Positions 8,654-18,928 of a stretch of DNA of 64,000 nucleotides are shown here, piece by piece; position 1 is the stretch's first letter; every line of letters starts with the position of its first letter. This stretch comes from Erysipelothrix sp. (GTDB lineage Bacteria; Bacillota_I; Bacilli_A; Erysipelotrichales; Erysipelotrichaceae). Location: assembly GCA_012727815.1 (NCBI GenBank), contig JAAYGI010000005.1, positions 1 through 64,000 of the forward strand, written 5' to 3'. The notes below the pieces were generated by a model, which saw only the letters and a program-made list of their open reading frames with translations, was not told where the DNA came from and did not search any database. The translations under genes were made by a program, and so were the position numbers.

Positions 8654-10777
8654 TTATTTTAATCTTTCTTTTAAGTATGTATTGCGTGTATCTTCTTGTC
8701 CGTTACTTACTGCCTTTTTAAATGCACTCACATCACCCAGTAATATCAATGATTTAGATGATCTAGTTACTGCTGTATAGTACAGCCTTCTTGATAACAT
8801 GAATCGATAACTGTTTTCTGCTAGTAAAACGACAATTGGGTATTCACTTCCTTGCGCTTTATGAACACTTAAACAATAAGCATGCGTAATATTCATTAAA
8901 TCACTAATTGCATATTCAACGAAGTTTCCTTCGTAATCTACAATAACCTTTCGGTCATAAGTGATTTCAACTAGAACTCCAATATCACCATTGAAGACAA
9001 AATCATCTGGTTGATTTTTAAGTTGTAATATCTTATCTTGTTCTCTAAATATTCTTGTTCCAAACTTAACTTCTTTACGTGTTTCGTCCGCTGGATTAAA
9101 AGCTTTTTGTAAAAAGAAATTCAGATTATCTATACCGGTTGCCCCTGCATAGACAGGTGCTAAAACTTGTATATCAAATATGGAATATCCACGATTTAAA
9201 GCTTCTTGAACTAATTGTAACACAACTTCAACTGCTGGATATCGTTTGGAATCGAAAAATTTAACATCTTTATGGTAATCCTCAATCTCAAAAATACCTT
9301 TGTTCATATTCAAAGCCAAATCAATAACCTCTGACCCTTCAGCTTGTCTATAGTTATAATCCAGTGTAATTACTGGATACTTTGATGATTCTAGTAAATC
9401 TTTGAGTACAAAACCAGGTCCTACTGATGGCAATTGATCTTTATCTCCAACAATAAGTATCTTCTTAATCTTGGATGATGCACTTATTAATTTTGAGAAC
9501 AGCCATACATCAACCATAGAAAATTCATCTATGATTAATATATCTGTATCTAAAGGATTGTGAGCATCATGTGCGAACTCATTAGACTCAATACTCCACT
9601 TCAAAATAGAGTGAATGGTTGATGCTGATACATTGGTCAGTTCTTTCAACCTTTTTGCAGCACGTCCCGTAGGAGCACACAATGTGATATGAAATGCAGG
9701 ATATGTCAATTGTAAATAAGAGACAATCCCTGAGAGCAGTGTACTTTTGCCAGTTCCTGGACCCCCTGTTAATATTACAACACTTTCTTTTAAGAAGGTT
9801 TCAATTGCATCTTTTTGAGTTTCACCAAATTCAATGTTCAACTTCTCTTCTACAAGCTTTACTTGATCATCAAATTGATCAGTTAATAAATCTGATTTGC
9901 TTTGTGAAAATCTATTTAAAAAGTTTGCGACCTCAACTTCTGAATCATACTGAGTGTAATGGTATAAACGTGTATCATCTTGAATCAAAATTCCTTTTTT
10001 TAACAATGATGTATACGCTGTTTCTAATAACTCTGGATGAAATGAACTTAATCGTTCCATCAATACTTCTTTCGATATAAATGAGTGTGATGCATCAAAG
10101 CAAACTTTCTTATAAGTTTCGCTCATAAGTGCTTCAATTCTATAGGGGTGCGTCTCTCCAAATTCAAGAGACCTACCAATAGTATCAGCCACTTCAAATC
10201 CAACACCATGTACTTCATCAACAATACGATAAGGATTTTCAGTCACAAGATACTCAGCATCATCTTTATAGTAATTTAGAATACTTCCAATTGTCTTACC
10301 ACCCAACCCCAATACACTGAGTGTTGATATAAATTTATCACGTGGGTCTTCTTGTAATACATTATTCTTAAGGTTTTCAAGATTTGCTTTTGATACACCT
10401 TTAATTTCAAGAATCATTTGAGGGTTTTCTTGAATAAGATTTAGAATATCCTCACCATACTTTTCAACAAGAGCAGTAGCACTTTTAATACCTATCCCTT
10501 TAAAACTTGGTCCGCTTAAGTAATTAATAATATGTTTTTTATTCTCATGGTTTATCTTGATATATGATTCCACCTTGAACTGCATACCATAGCGCGCATT
10601 TTCGACATATTGTCCTATAAATTCATAACGTGTTTTAAGTTCTATCTGATAGAAATTACCTACAATCGTTAAAGGCATATCATGATCATTTTCTGAAGAT
10701 ATTAAAAATATTCCGTAATGATTTTGTTCATTATAGAATATTTTAGTTTCGACAATACCTTTAACTGTTTCAAACAT
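8654..10777 (-). CDS. recD2: RecD2-like ATP-dependent helicase
   Basis: N-terminal RecD2 domain plus GGPGTGKSTL, DEFSMVD, GDKDQLPSVGPG, LSVHKAQGSEYP. Confidence 0.93.
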   Translation of the reverse strand: MFETVKGIVETKIFYNEQNHYGIFLISSENDHDMPLTIVGNFYQIELKTRYEFIGQYVENARYGMQFKVESYIKINHENKKHIINYLSGPSFKGIGIKSATALVEKYGEDILNLIQENPQMILEIKGVSKANLENLKNNVLQEDPRDKFISTLSVLGLGGKTIGSILNYYKDDAEYLVTENPYRIVDEVHGVGFEVADTIGRSLEFGETHPYRIEALMSETYKKVCFDASHSFISKEVLMERLSSFHPELLETAYTSLLKKGILIQDDTRLYHYTQYDSEVEVANFLNRFSQSKSDLLTDQFDDQVKLVEEKLNIEFGETQKDAIETFLKESVVILTGGPGTGKSTLLSGIVSYLQLTYPAFHITLCAPTGRAAKRLKELTNVSASTIHSILKWSIESNEFAHDAHNPLDTDILIIDEFSMVDVWLFSKLISASSKIKKILIVGDKDQLPSVGPGFVLKDLLESSKYPVITLDYNYRQAEGSEVIDLALNMNKGIFEIEDYHKDVKFFDSKRYPAVEVVLQLVQEALNRGYSIFDIQVLAPVYAGATGIDNLNFFLQKAFNPADETRKEVKFGTRIFREQDKILQLKNQPDDFVFNGDIGVLVEITYDRKVIVDYEGNFVEYAISDLMNITHAYCLSVHKAQGSEYPIVVLLAENSYRFMLSRRLYYTAVTRSSKSLILLGDVSAFKKAVSNGQEDTRNTYLKERLK

Positions 10778-10801
10778 AGTACCAACCTTCCAGTTATATT
10801 A

Positions 10802-11542
10802 TTAAAGTATAATTATTAAAGTAGCAATTAGATTATTAATAAAGTGGATTAAGATTCCACCCCAAAGTGAGTCTGTATCTTTAACTGATTTAACCATAAA
10901 GAATCCCATTGATGCATATGGTAATATGTATAATAAATCAATGATGTTTCCCGATTGCGCTACTTGAGCTACCACATGGATCGCTCCAAATGATACTGAA
11001 CTGATAAGAACAGCCCATAATTCTCCAACCTTGGATTTAATACCTAGGTATAAACCACCTCTAAATACAATTTCTTCTATTAAAGGAGCAAATAATACTG
11101 TCACTGCTAGCATTGCTAATGGAAGATCATTCACCATAGATTCAACCATCTGTTGATTATCACTAGATTCTGTCATTTTAAATACATATACAAGTACTAT
11201 ATTGATTGCAATACTTGCAAGCATTGATAACCCATAGTTACGTAAGACTTTCAAAACATTTGCACTTGCATTTGTTAAAAACTTCTTAAGTTCATTCAAC
11301 AATTTATGTCTTGTTAGAAATAGTAAAATGAGTGTTCCAATCAAAAAGACAAAAAACTGCAAACTTGGAAGCAATTCATTTGGAATTACACCAGGCTCCA
11401 AACCTGAACTTATATCTTTATTAAAGAGCTTAATTGCAGGTATAAGAATAACAGGCAAGACTGCCTGAATCCCTACTACGTAAATAAGCACTAAAGTCAC
11501 TGCGTCCTTTAAGTTAAATGTTTTATTGTCCTTTTGTGTCAT
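10802..11542 (-). CDS. CPBP-family intramembrane metalloprotease
   Basis: Multi-TM protein with PLIEEIVFRGGLY, SSVSFGAIH, ILIHFINN. Start moved to MTQKDNKTF. Confidence 0.88.
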   Translation of the reverse strand: MTQKDNKTFNLKDAVTLVLIYVVGIQAVLPVILIPAIKLFNKDISSGLEPGVIPNELLPSLQFFVFLIGTLILLFLTRHKLLNELKKFLTNASANVLKVLRNYGLSMLASIAINIVLVYVFKMTESSDNQQMVESMVNDLPLAMLAVTVLFAPLIEEIVFRGGLYLGIKSKVGELWAVLISSVSFGAIHVVAQVAQSGNIIDLLYILPYASMGFFMVKSVKDTDSLWGGILIHFINNLIATLIIIL

Positions 11543-12644
11543 AGATAACCTCTTCCCCGTCTTGATTAAAGACCCTTGCGATTCTACCTCCACCTAAAAC
11601 AAGCATGTCATCATAGAACACAGCTTCTTGTCCTAATGTTACAGCTTTAACAGGTGTTTTCATTATTACTTCTAAAGTACCATCTTCTAAAAATTTATAG
11701 GATACATCAATATCTTTTTGTCTGTATCTAAATTTAGCAGTTGCATCTTTTGGTGATTTATCATCTGAGAACCAGTTTAAATCATCAATGATTGCTTTTG
11801 TATAATATAATTTGGGATGATCAGATCCTTTTCCAACATATAAATTGTTTGTACTTAGATCTTTCCCTACCACAAACCAAGGTCCTACAAAATCAGTAAT
11901 GTTTAGCCCATGTCTTTGACCTATTGTATAAAACATAACACCATTGTGTTTTCCAAGAACTTTATTTGTATCATAATCTATGATGTCACCTTCGACATCT
12001 TTTAAATAATTTTTTAAGAAATCACGATATTCTCTTTCGCCAATAAAACAGATTCCTGTTGAATCTTTTTTAGTTGCTACTGGAATATTCGCTTTAATCG
12101 CAATGTCTCTTACTTCTGTCTTATCTAGATTTCCAAGTGGAAATATAACATTTTCTAAAACATCTGGATTCACTCTACTTAAGAAGTATGATTGGTCTTT
12201 ATTACCATCAATACCTCTGTACATTTTTGCAGCGTCAATTTGCGCATAATGTCCTGTTGCTAATTTATCAAAACCGTTTTTTTCCATATAATCATAAAAT
12301 GCATCAAACTTAACAAATTGATTACATAAGATATCTGGATTGGGAGTAAACCCTTTTTCTGTTTCTTCTATGAAGTAAGAAAAAACATTGTCCCAGTATT
12401 CTTTTACATAATCAACGCGTAAAAGTGGCAACCCTAAATGATTTGCAACACGCAATGCGTCTTGATAATCAACTTCTTGTGAACATGTTTCATCAAGAAT
12501 TGTAGGATTGCCTAAGATATCATTATTCGTTAAAGAGTCCCAGTTTCGCATAAATGCACAGGTAACATCATGGCCTTGTTCTTTGAGTAGATATGCAGCA
12601 ACTGCACTATCCACCCCGCCTGATAAACCAACTAGTATTTTCAT
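11523..12644 (-). CDS. mnmA: tRNA-specific 2-thiouridylase MnmA
   Basis: LVGLSGGVDSAVAAYLLKEQGHDVTCAFMRNW; GICFIGEREYRDFL. Confidence 0.96.
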   Translation of the reverse strand: MKILVGLSGGVDSAVAAYLLKEQGHDVTCAFMRNWDSLTNNDILGNPTILDETCSQEVDYQDALRVANHLGLPLLRVDYVKEYWDNVFSYFIEETEKGFTPNPDILCNQFVKFDAFYDYMEKNGFDKLATGHYAQIDAAKMYRGIDGNKDQSYFLSRVNPDVLENVIFPLGNLDKTEVRDIAIKANIPVATKKDSTGICFIGEREYRDFLKNYLKDVEGDIIDYDTNKVLGKHNGVMFYTIGQRHGLNITDFVGPWFVVGKDLSTNNLYVGKGSDHPKLYYTKAIIDDLNWFSDDKSPKDATAKFRYRQKDIDVSYKFLEDGTLEVIMKTPVKAVTLGQEAVFYDDMLVLGGGRIARVFNQDGEEVIYDTKGQ

Positions 12645-12646
12645 TT

Positions 12647-13066
12647 TTATCGCTTCCCGCCTATATTAAATAATTCTTTGTCATTATCATCTAAAATTGA
12701 ACTATGACCACGTAATTCGTGTGGTAAAAATGCGTCAATTTCTTCTTCATCATAACCTATTAGGAAAGATTTTTCATTCATAACGATTGGTCTTTTTAAA
12801 ACACTTGGGTGACGCTGGATAAATACTATCAACTCACTAATGGACAATTCGTCAACATCTACGTTTGATTCTTGCATAACTTTAGAACGCTTAGAAATAA
12901 TATCCTCTGCGCCATTATCGGTACGCATTAATAAATACTTAATTTCTTTCTCACTTAACATAGAAGTAAAGATGTTTTTTTCAATGAACTTTAAGTTTCT
13001 ATCTTTAAGCCACTGTCTTACTTTTCGGCATGATGCACAGCCTGGTGATGAATATAATATAATCAT
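12647..13066 (-). CDS. spx: Spx/ArsC-family transcriptional regulator
   Basis: MIILYSSPGCASCRKVRQWL with CxxC; RP(I/V)xxNEKSFLIGYDEEEIDAFLP; RBS AAAGGAGG. Confidence 0.88.
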   Translation of the reverse strand: MIILYSSPGCASCRKVRQWLKDRNLKFIEKNIFTSMLSEKEIKYLLMRTDNGAEDIISKRSKVMQESNVDVDELSISELIVFIQRHPSVLKRPIVMNEKSFLIGYDEEEIDAFLPHELRGHSSILDDNDKELFNIGGKR

Positions 13067-13124
13067 ATCTAACGCCTCCTTTCCTTTATTATATATGTAA
13101 ATGGACATTTTTCCTAGTTTTTTT

Positions 13125-14111
13125 TTATTTAAGTTCTAAGCCCATCTTTTTTTGAACAGTTTTTAAAGTTCTTTGAGCTTGGATTCTTGCTTTATTTGCA
13201 CCTGCTTCTAAGACTTCTTCTAAGACACCACTTGCTTTAATTGTATGATATTTATCCTGGATCATTTCTAGTTCTTCAATAACAACATCTGCTACTTCTT
13301 TTTTGAATGCTCCATATTGGTGTGATTTGAATTTCTCTTCTGCAGCTTCAATACTTGTATTTGTAAGTGAAGCATAGATTGTTAATAGATTTGAGATACC
13401 TGGTTTATTTTCTTTATCAAAGTATACCTTTGTATCTGAATCTGTTTGAGCAGACATAATCTTCTTACGTGCCTTCTTTAAATCATCACCTAAATAGATT
13501 ACACCTTTATCTCCTTGTGTATCTGATTTACTCATTTTACGCATTGGGTCAGAAAGTGACATAATACGTCCTCCAAGTTTTGGAGTAATGGGCTCAGGTA
13601 CAATAAATGTTTGACCAAATCTATTATTGAATCTCTCAGCTAAATCTCTAGCCAATTCAACGTGTTGTTTTTGATCATCACCTACAGGTACACCTTTTAC
13701 TTGGTGTATTAAGATATCTGATGCCATCAATGTAGGATAAGTATAGAATCCTGCACTTAAAGGCTCTTTAGATTCACGTTTGTCTTTGTATTGTGTTTGT
13801 CTGTTTAACTCTCCCATTGAAGTAAGTGTTGATAAGATAAAACCAAGTTGTGCATGTTCTAGAACATCACTTTGTAAAAATATTGTTGTTTTGTCTGGAT
13901 CTAATCCTACTGCAAGGTAATAAATAAGCGCATCTTCTAGATTAGTCTTTAATTCTTTTGGATCAATTGGCATTGTAATACAGTGTAGGTTTGCAATAAA
14001 CACACTTACATCATATTCATCTTGAAATGAAACAAAAGGCTTCAGTGCACCTATATAGTTTCCTAAGTGCATTTGACCTGTTGGTTTAATACCACTAATC
14101 ATTTTATTCAT
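13125..14111 (-). CDS. trpS: Tryptophanyl-tRNA synthetase
   Basis: SGIKPTGQMHLGNYIGALK; KMSKSD. Confidence 0.96.
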   Translation of the reverse strand: MNKMISGIKPTGQMHLGNYIGALKPFVSFQDEYDVSVFIANLHCITMPIDPKELKTNLEDALIYYLAVGLDPDKTTIFLQSDVLEHAQLGFILSTLTSMGELNRQTQYKDKRESKEPLSAGFYTYPTLMASDILIHQVKGVPVGDDQKQHVELARDLAERFNNRFGQTFIVPEPITPKLGGRIMSLSDPMRKMSKSDTQGDKGVIYLGDDLKKARKKIMSAQTDSDTKVYFDKENKPGISNLLTIYASLTNTSIEAAEEKFKSHQYGAFKKEVADVVIEELEMIQDKYHTIKASGVLEEVLEAGANKARIQAQRTLKTVQKKMGLELK

Positions 14112-14820
14112 ATCCTTTAATCTCCTCTTTTAATATATTATCTGCGGTTTCTTTATTTATTTTACCGCTTTGCTCTAATCGATATAAGACATGTTTCTGT
14201 CTCTGTCTTGCTAAGTCAAAGTTTTGAGTCAAATCATAAACTGAAGGTGCTTGTGGTAATCCTGCCAATATTGACAACTCCCCTTCATTTAATTCCCATA
14301 CATTGAGTTCGAAATAGTTACGAGATGCATGTTGCACACCATAACCACCATTTCCATAATAAATAATATTAACGTATGTTGTTAAAATCTCTTGTTTACT
14401 CAACTCTTTTAAAACATCTTTTGTTAAATAGTATTCAGTTACCTTCTTTACAAAAGATGTACTGTTGTCTAAATATAAGTTTTTCGCTACTTGTTGCGGT
14501 ATAGTTGATCCACCCTGTTCTAAACTTAATGATTTAATATTAACCCATGTTGCACGTAATATTGCTTGTACATCAATAGGTAGATTTCTTGAATAGAACC
14601 TTTCATCTTCTACTGCTACTGTAGCATCTAGAAAGAAGGTCGGGATGGTATCATATGGAACGTAATGCTTATATGCGCGCACTTCATCCATTTTAGATTG
14701 TACTGAACTTTCTTCAATTAATTTAGTATATTCTTTATATCCTGTATACCAAACAGCAGAACTCGCAACAATTACTGCCAGTACAATAAGACCTATAAGT
14801 CTTTTAATTAATTTTTTCAT
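14104..14820 (-). CDS. Monofunctional peptidoglycan glycosyltransferase (GT51)
   Basis: VAVEDERFYSRNLPID...LEQGGSTIPQQVAKNLYL...KQEILTTYVNIIYYGNGGYGVQHAS; no transpeptidase domain. Confidence 0.92.
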   Translation of the reverse strand: MKKLIKRLIGLIVLAVIVASSAVWYTGYKEYTKLIEESSVQSKMDEVRAYKHYVPYDTIPTFFLDATVAVEDERFYSRNLPIDVQAILRATWVNIKSLSLEQGGSTIPQQVAKNLYLDNSTSFVKKVTEYYLTKDVLKELSKQEILTTYVNIIYYGNGGYGVQHASRNYFELNVWELNEGELSILAGLPQAPSVYDLTQNFDLARQRQKHVLYRLEQSGKINKETADNILKEEIKGYE

Positions 14821-14825
14821 AGTAA

Positions 14826-14853
14826 AGAAAAAACACAGTCTCCTGTGTTTTCT
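14826..14853 (-). terminator. Terminator downstream of yneF-like gene
   Basis: Minus strand AAAACACAG-GAGA-CTGTGTTTTTT. Confidence 0.8.
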
Positions 14854-15077
14854 TATTGTCCCAGTGACTTCATCGTTTGACGAATCTGTGCTTCAGTTGG
14901 TTTACGACCCATCTGCATATACATTGCACGAATCATCTTTTCGTTGATTGGCGGGTTTTCTTTCATTTGCTTTTCAAACAAACGTTTAGTTATGAAGAAT
15001 GTTGCTATGGCTGAAACCAATGCACCACCTAAGAATAACCCAAAGTTTGCCCATAATGTGCTTGCTAAAATTAACAT
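14853..15077 (-). CDS. YneF family (UPF0154) membrane protein
   Basis: N-terminal TM, then NPPINEKMIRAMYMQMGRKPTEAQIRQTMKSL. Confidence 0.9.
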   Translation of the reverse strand: MLILASTLWANFGLFLGGALVSAIATFFITKRLFEKQMKENPPINEKMIRAMYMQMGRKPTEAQIRQTMKSLGQ

Positions 15078-15147
15078 ATCTATTACACCTACCTCATATA
15101 TCTTCTTATATTATAACTTATTTTGTTTAAAGTTTCAATCATAAATT

Positions 15148-15297
15148 AACCCAAAAGGTGATATGTATTCCCTGTAAGTACAGGTGGGTATCCTGCTTTA
15201 AGTTTGGGATCTCGATAAATTACCGATTTTCACACCCCTTAATGCTTTCAGATTCCCTTATATCAAAATGTTGGAAATATATTGGTCCTTTTGGGTA
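15148..15297 (-). ncRNA. ssrS: Candidate 6S RNA
   Basis: Closing stem ACCCAAAAGG/CCTTTTGGGT, inner helix CAATATATTTCC/GGAATACATAT, a bubble with small 3'-side hairpin CCTGTACTTACAGG, then a distal imperfect hairpin. TATAAT lies just upstream of the predicted 5' end. Confidence 0.6.
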
Positions 15298-15357
15298 TAC
15301 TCATTATAGCACATTTACTATTATATGTTATACTAAATAGGATAAAAGAGGTGACTT

Positions 15358-17043
15358 ATGAAATTAAGTAGAGATTATTTTTACACTCTAAGAGAAAATG
15401 TTAGAGACGAAGATTCCAATTCTGGTAACTTATTAGTACGTGCCGGATATATTAAAAAAAGTTCATCAGGGGTTTATATGTTCTTACCCTTAGGGTTAAG
15501 AGTCAAAAGAAAAATCGAAGCTATTGTTCGTGAAGAAATGGAAAATATCCATTCAATGGAAGTAAGCATGCCAGCAATTATTCCTGAAGAGGTTTATATT
15601 GCTTCTGGTAGAAGAGATATCATCGGTACTTCAATGTTCACATTGAAAGATAGATATGACAAACCATTTGTTTTAGGACCTACACATGAAGAATTATTTG
15701 CACAAGCTGCTAAATCAATGATCCGTAGTTATAAAGATATGCCTGTTAGTTTATATCAATTCCAAACAAAATTCAGAGACGAAGCAAGACCACGTTTTGG
15801 ACTTATTCGTGTTAGAGAGTTTGTGATGAAGGATGCTTATACATTTGATGTAGATTTAGAATCTGCTGACAAAGCATATGATGATGTATTCCAAGCTTAT
15901 AAACGTATCTTCGATCGTCTAGGACTTGATTATAGAGTCGTAAAGGCTGATACAGGAATTATGGGTGGATTACTTTCTGAAGAATTCCAAGCTATCTCCC
16001 CTATTGGTGAAGATACTTTAGTACTGGGTCATGATACAGGATATGCAAGTAACCTAGAGGTTGCTGAACATGTTGGTAAGATTGTATCTACAGAAGATTT
16101 CAAATCATACGAAGAAGTTTATACACCTGATGCTAAAACAATTGAAGAAGTTTCTGCTTTCCTTAAACAAGATGTTCAAACTTTTGTTAAAACATTAATA
16201 TACGATGTCGATGGAAAACATGTTGCTGTACTTGTTTTAGGTGATAGAGATGTTAACGAAACAAAACTTAGAAAACTATACGGAGCAAACGAAGTTGAAC
16301 TGGCTGACTTTGCTAATGTTGAAGAAATAACAGGTGCTGTTGTTGGATTTGCAGGTCCTATTGGACTTAAGGATATCGACATTGTTGTAGACCAACATAT
16401 TGAAAACTTACGTAACTTCACAGTGGGAGCAAATAAAACAGATGCACACTTCATTAATGTTAACCATTCAGATTTCGAAAGAACTCACCTAGTAGACATT
16501 TCAAATGTTAAAGAAGGAGACCCTAACCCTGAAGGTGAAGGTGTATTATCTTTCTCTAAAGGTATCGAAGTTGGAAATACATTTAAATTAGGAGTTAAGT
16601 ATTCACAAGCTATGAACCTAGATTACCTAGATAACCAAAACCATCTACAAGATGTATACATGGGATCTTATGGAATCGGTATTGGACGTACAATGGCTGC
16701 TCTTGCAGAACAATACTCAAGTGACAAGCAATTAGCTTGGCCTGAAGTTGTTGCACCTTTCAAAGTTGCTATCATCATCATTAACATGAAAGATGAAGCT
16801 CAAGTTGAATATGCTAATACACTTTATGAAACACTACTTTCTAAAGGTATTGAAGTTGTACTGGATGATCGTGATGAAAGAGCTGGTGTTAAGTTCAATG
16901 ATATGGAACTTATCGGTGTACCCTATCGCGTTACAGTAGGACGTTCATTAAAAGATAATGAAGTTGAATTTAAACACAAAGATGACACTGAAAATACTAT
17001 GGTAAGTACAGATGCTATCTTAGACAAAATTATTAATCTATAA
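15358..17043 (+). CDS. proS: Prolyl-tRNA synthetase
   Basis: Bacterial-type ProRS with LVRAGYIKKSSSGVYMFLPLGLRV, GPTHEELF, FRDEARPRFGLIRVREFVMKDAYTF. Confidence 0.97.
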   Translation: MKLSRDYFYTLRENVRDEDSNSGNLLVRAGYIKKSSSGVYMFLPLGLRVKRKIEAIVREEMENIHSMEVSMPAIIPEEVYIASGRRDIIGTSMFTLKDRYDKPFVLGPTHEELFAQAAKSMIRSYKDMPVSLYQFQTKFRDEARPRFGLIRVREFVMKDAYTFDVDLESADKAYDDVFQAYKRIFDRLGLDYRVVKADTGIMGGLLSEEFQAISPIGEDTLVLGHDTGYASNLEVAEHVGKIVSTEDFKSYEEVYTPDAKTIEEVSAFLKQDVQTFVKTLIYDVDGKHVAVLVLGDRDVNETKLRKLYGANEVELADFANVEEITGAVVGFAGPIGLKDIDIVVDQHIENLRNFTVGANKTDAHFINVNHSDFERTHLVDISNVKEGDPNPEGEGVLSFSKGIEVGNTFKLGVKYSQAMNLDYLDNQNHLQDVYMGSYGIGIGRTMAALAEQYSSDKQLAWPEVVAPFKVAIIIINMKDEAQVEYANTLYETLLSKGIEVVLDDRDERAGVKFNDMELIGVPYRVTVGRSLKDNEVEFKHKDDTENTMVSTDAILDKIINL

Positions 17044-17048
17044 TAACT

Positions 17049-17084
17049 AATGGTTTTATGTTCATTCATAAAACCATTTTCTTT
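17049..17084 (+). terminator. proS terminator
   Basis: aatggttttatg-ttcatt-cataaaaccattttctttt. Confidence 0.75.
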
Positions 17085-17133
17085 TGCTTGATAAAGTAGG
17101 AATTGTAAACTATACTGTAATCAGGTGATAAAT

Positions 17134-17403
17134 ATGAAACATGAAGATTTTTATAAAGCAGTTTTAGAATTAAAAACAGTTGAAGAATGCCATGACTTCT
17201 TTGAAGACATCGCTACTAAAAATGAAGTTCAAGATTTTTCAGACCGACTTATGGTTGCAAAACTCTTACATGAAGGAAACACTTATGAATCTATTACTAA
17301 AGAAACTCAGATTAGCAGTGCAACAATCGCACGCATTAACCGTGCTTTAGCTCATGGAACTGGTGCTTACAAAAAGATATTAGATCGACTAAAAAAAGAT
17401 TAA
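17134..17403 (+). CDS. TrpR-like YerC/YecD family DNA-binding protein
   Basis: LKTVEECHDFFEDIATKNEVQDFSDRLMVAKLLHEGNTYESITKETQISSATIARINRAL. Confidence 0.9.
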   Translation: MKHEDFYKAVLELKTVEECHDFFEDIATKNEVQDFSDRLMVAKLLHEGNTYESITKETQISSATIARINRALAHGTGAYKKILDRLKKD

Positions 17404-17480
17404 GTTCTTTTTTTTGAACACTTTACTTTACTTCGTTAAAGCATTAAAGTATAATGGTACTTATACAAAGGAGAATCACT

Positions 17481-18281
17481 ATGAAAAAACTACTTATAAT
17501 ATTACTAATCGCTTTAACCTTAGCAGGATGTACACCTAAGGATGCAGATAAAGATAAGAACACTAGCAGTCTTCAAGAAATAAAGGATAACAGAAAGATG
17601 ATTGTAGGTTTCACCAACTATCCTCCCCTTGGATTTAAAGATGAAACTGGTAAAGAAACTGGTTTGGATTTAGATTTAGCCAAAGAAGTTGCAGAGATTA
17701 TAGGGGTGGATGTTGAATTTCAATATATAGATTGGGATAATAAAACATTTGAACTTAACAATAAGAATATTGATATGATATGGAATGGTTTTACAATCAG
17801 TGAGGACCGCAAAAAAGAAGTAAATTTCTCTAAGCCTTACATGGATAACCAAATTGTTATATTATCTCGCGCAGATAAACCTATCAAAAAGATTTCTGAA
17901 TTAGAAGGGCTTGATGTTGCTGTAGAAACACAATCTTCAGGACAAACAGGACTTGAGAAAAGTGATGTCTTTACATCAATTAAAGAAATGCAAAAGTATA
18001 CTAACATCGCTGATGCTCTACTTGCTCTGAATGCAAAAACTGTAGATGCTGTAGTCGCTGATATCACTTATGCAGGATATGTCTTATCCAAAAATAAGAG
18101 TGACTATGTTATATCAGATGAAAAACTAGATTCAGAATACTATGGAATTGGTTTTAGAAAAAATGACGATGATTCATTAAGAGATGCAGTTGATGCAGCT
18201 ATTGATTCACTAATAGCAGATGGAACTGCAAAAGATATCTCAATTAAATGGCTTGATAAAGATTTAATCTTAAGACCATGA
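17481..18281 (+). CDS. Amino-acid ABC transporter substrate-binding lipoprotein
   Basis: Lipobox LTLAGC; FTNYPPLGFKDETGKETGLDLDLAKEVAEIIG (SBP_bac_3). Confidence 0.93.
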   Translation: MKKLLIILLIALTLAGCTPKDADKDKNTSSLQEIKDNRKMIVGFTNYPPLGFKDETGKETGLDLDLAKEVAEIIGVDVEFQYIDWDNKTFELNNKNIDMIWNGFTISEDRKKEVNFSKPYMDNQIVILSRADKPIKKISELEGLDVAVETQSSGQTGLEKSDVFTSIKEMQKYTNIADALLALNAKTVDAVVADITYAGYVLSKNKSDYVISDEKLDSEYYGIGFRKNDDDSLRDAVDAAIDSLIADGTAKDISIKWLDKDLILRP

Positions 18282-18928
18282 GTTTACAGTATATAATTTC
18301 AATACTTCAAGAAGTATCTATGGGATTTAAAAATACAATGATTGTATTTTGGGTTACACTACTTGTATCCCTTCCCATTGCTTCACTACTCGCACTTATT
18401 TACCAAACAAAAGCTAAAAAAACGCAAGCCTTATTATCTAGTTTTATTTGGTTTATAAGAGGATCACCTTTAATGTTACAGTTAATATTTGCAATGTTTG
18501 GACTTCCCGTTATACTGGGTATTCCTTTTAAAAACAGACTACTCATTGCCACAGTCACATTTATCATAAATTATACTGCATATTTTATTGCAACATTTCA
18601 AAATGGTTTGGCACTCATCGCCCAGAATCAATGGGACGCAGCTCAAATGTTACAAATACCTAAGATTAAGATGCTATTTAAAGTTATTTATCCTCAAATG
18701 TACAGAAATACATTGAGAACGATTGAAAATGAAACCATTACTTTAATTAAAGATACAGCACTTATCTCAACAGTTGCACTCAATGAAATTTTGAGAGCAT
18801 CAAAAGAAATTCTCAATAGAGATTTACGAATAGAACCTTTATTTGTTGCACTTGCATTTTATTTAGGTTTTAGTTTCTTAATTATCCAATGTTTTAAACT
18901 CTTACAAAGAAAGGCGCGACTCATATGA
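18278..18928 (+). CDS. Amino-acid ABC transporter permease
   Basis: HisM/GlnP-type: FKNTMIVFWVTL..., IWFIRGSPLMLQLIF, QWDAAQMLQIPKIKMLFKVIYPQMYR. Confidence 0.92.
   Translation: MSLQYIISILQEVSMGFKNTMIVFWVTLLVSLPIASLLALIYQTKAKKTQALLSSFIWFIRGSPLMLQLIFAMFGLPVILGIPFKNRLLIATVTFIINYTAYFIATFQNGLALIAQNQWDAAQMLQIPKIKMLFKVIYPQMYRNTLRTIENETITLIKDTALISTVALNEILRASKEILNRDLRIEPLFVALAFYLGFSFLIIQCFKLLQRKARLI

Noticed and set aside
15144-15357. T-box riboswitch upstream of proS
   Set aside because: No T-box core (TGGNACCGCG-like) or antiterminator; structure and promoter orientation fit a minus-strand 6S-like RNA better.
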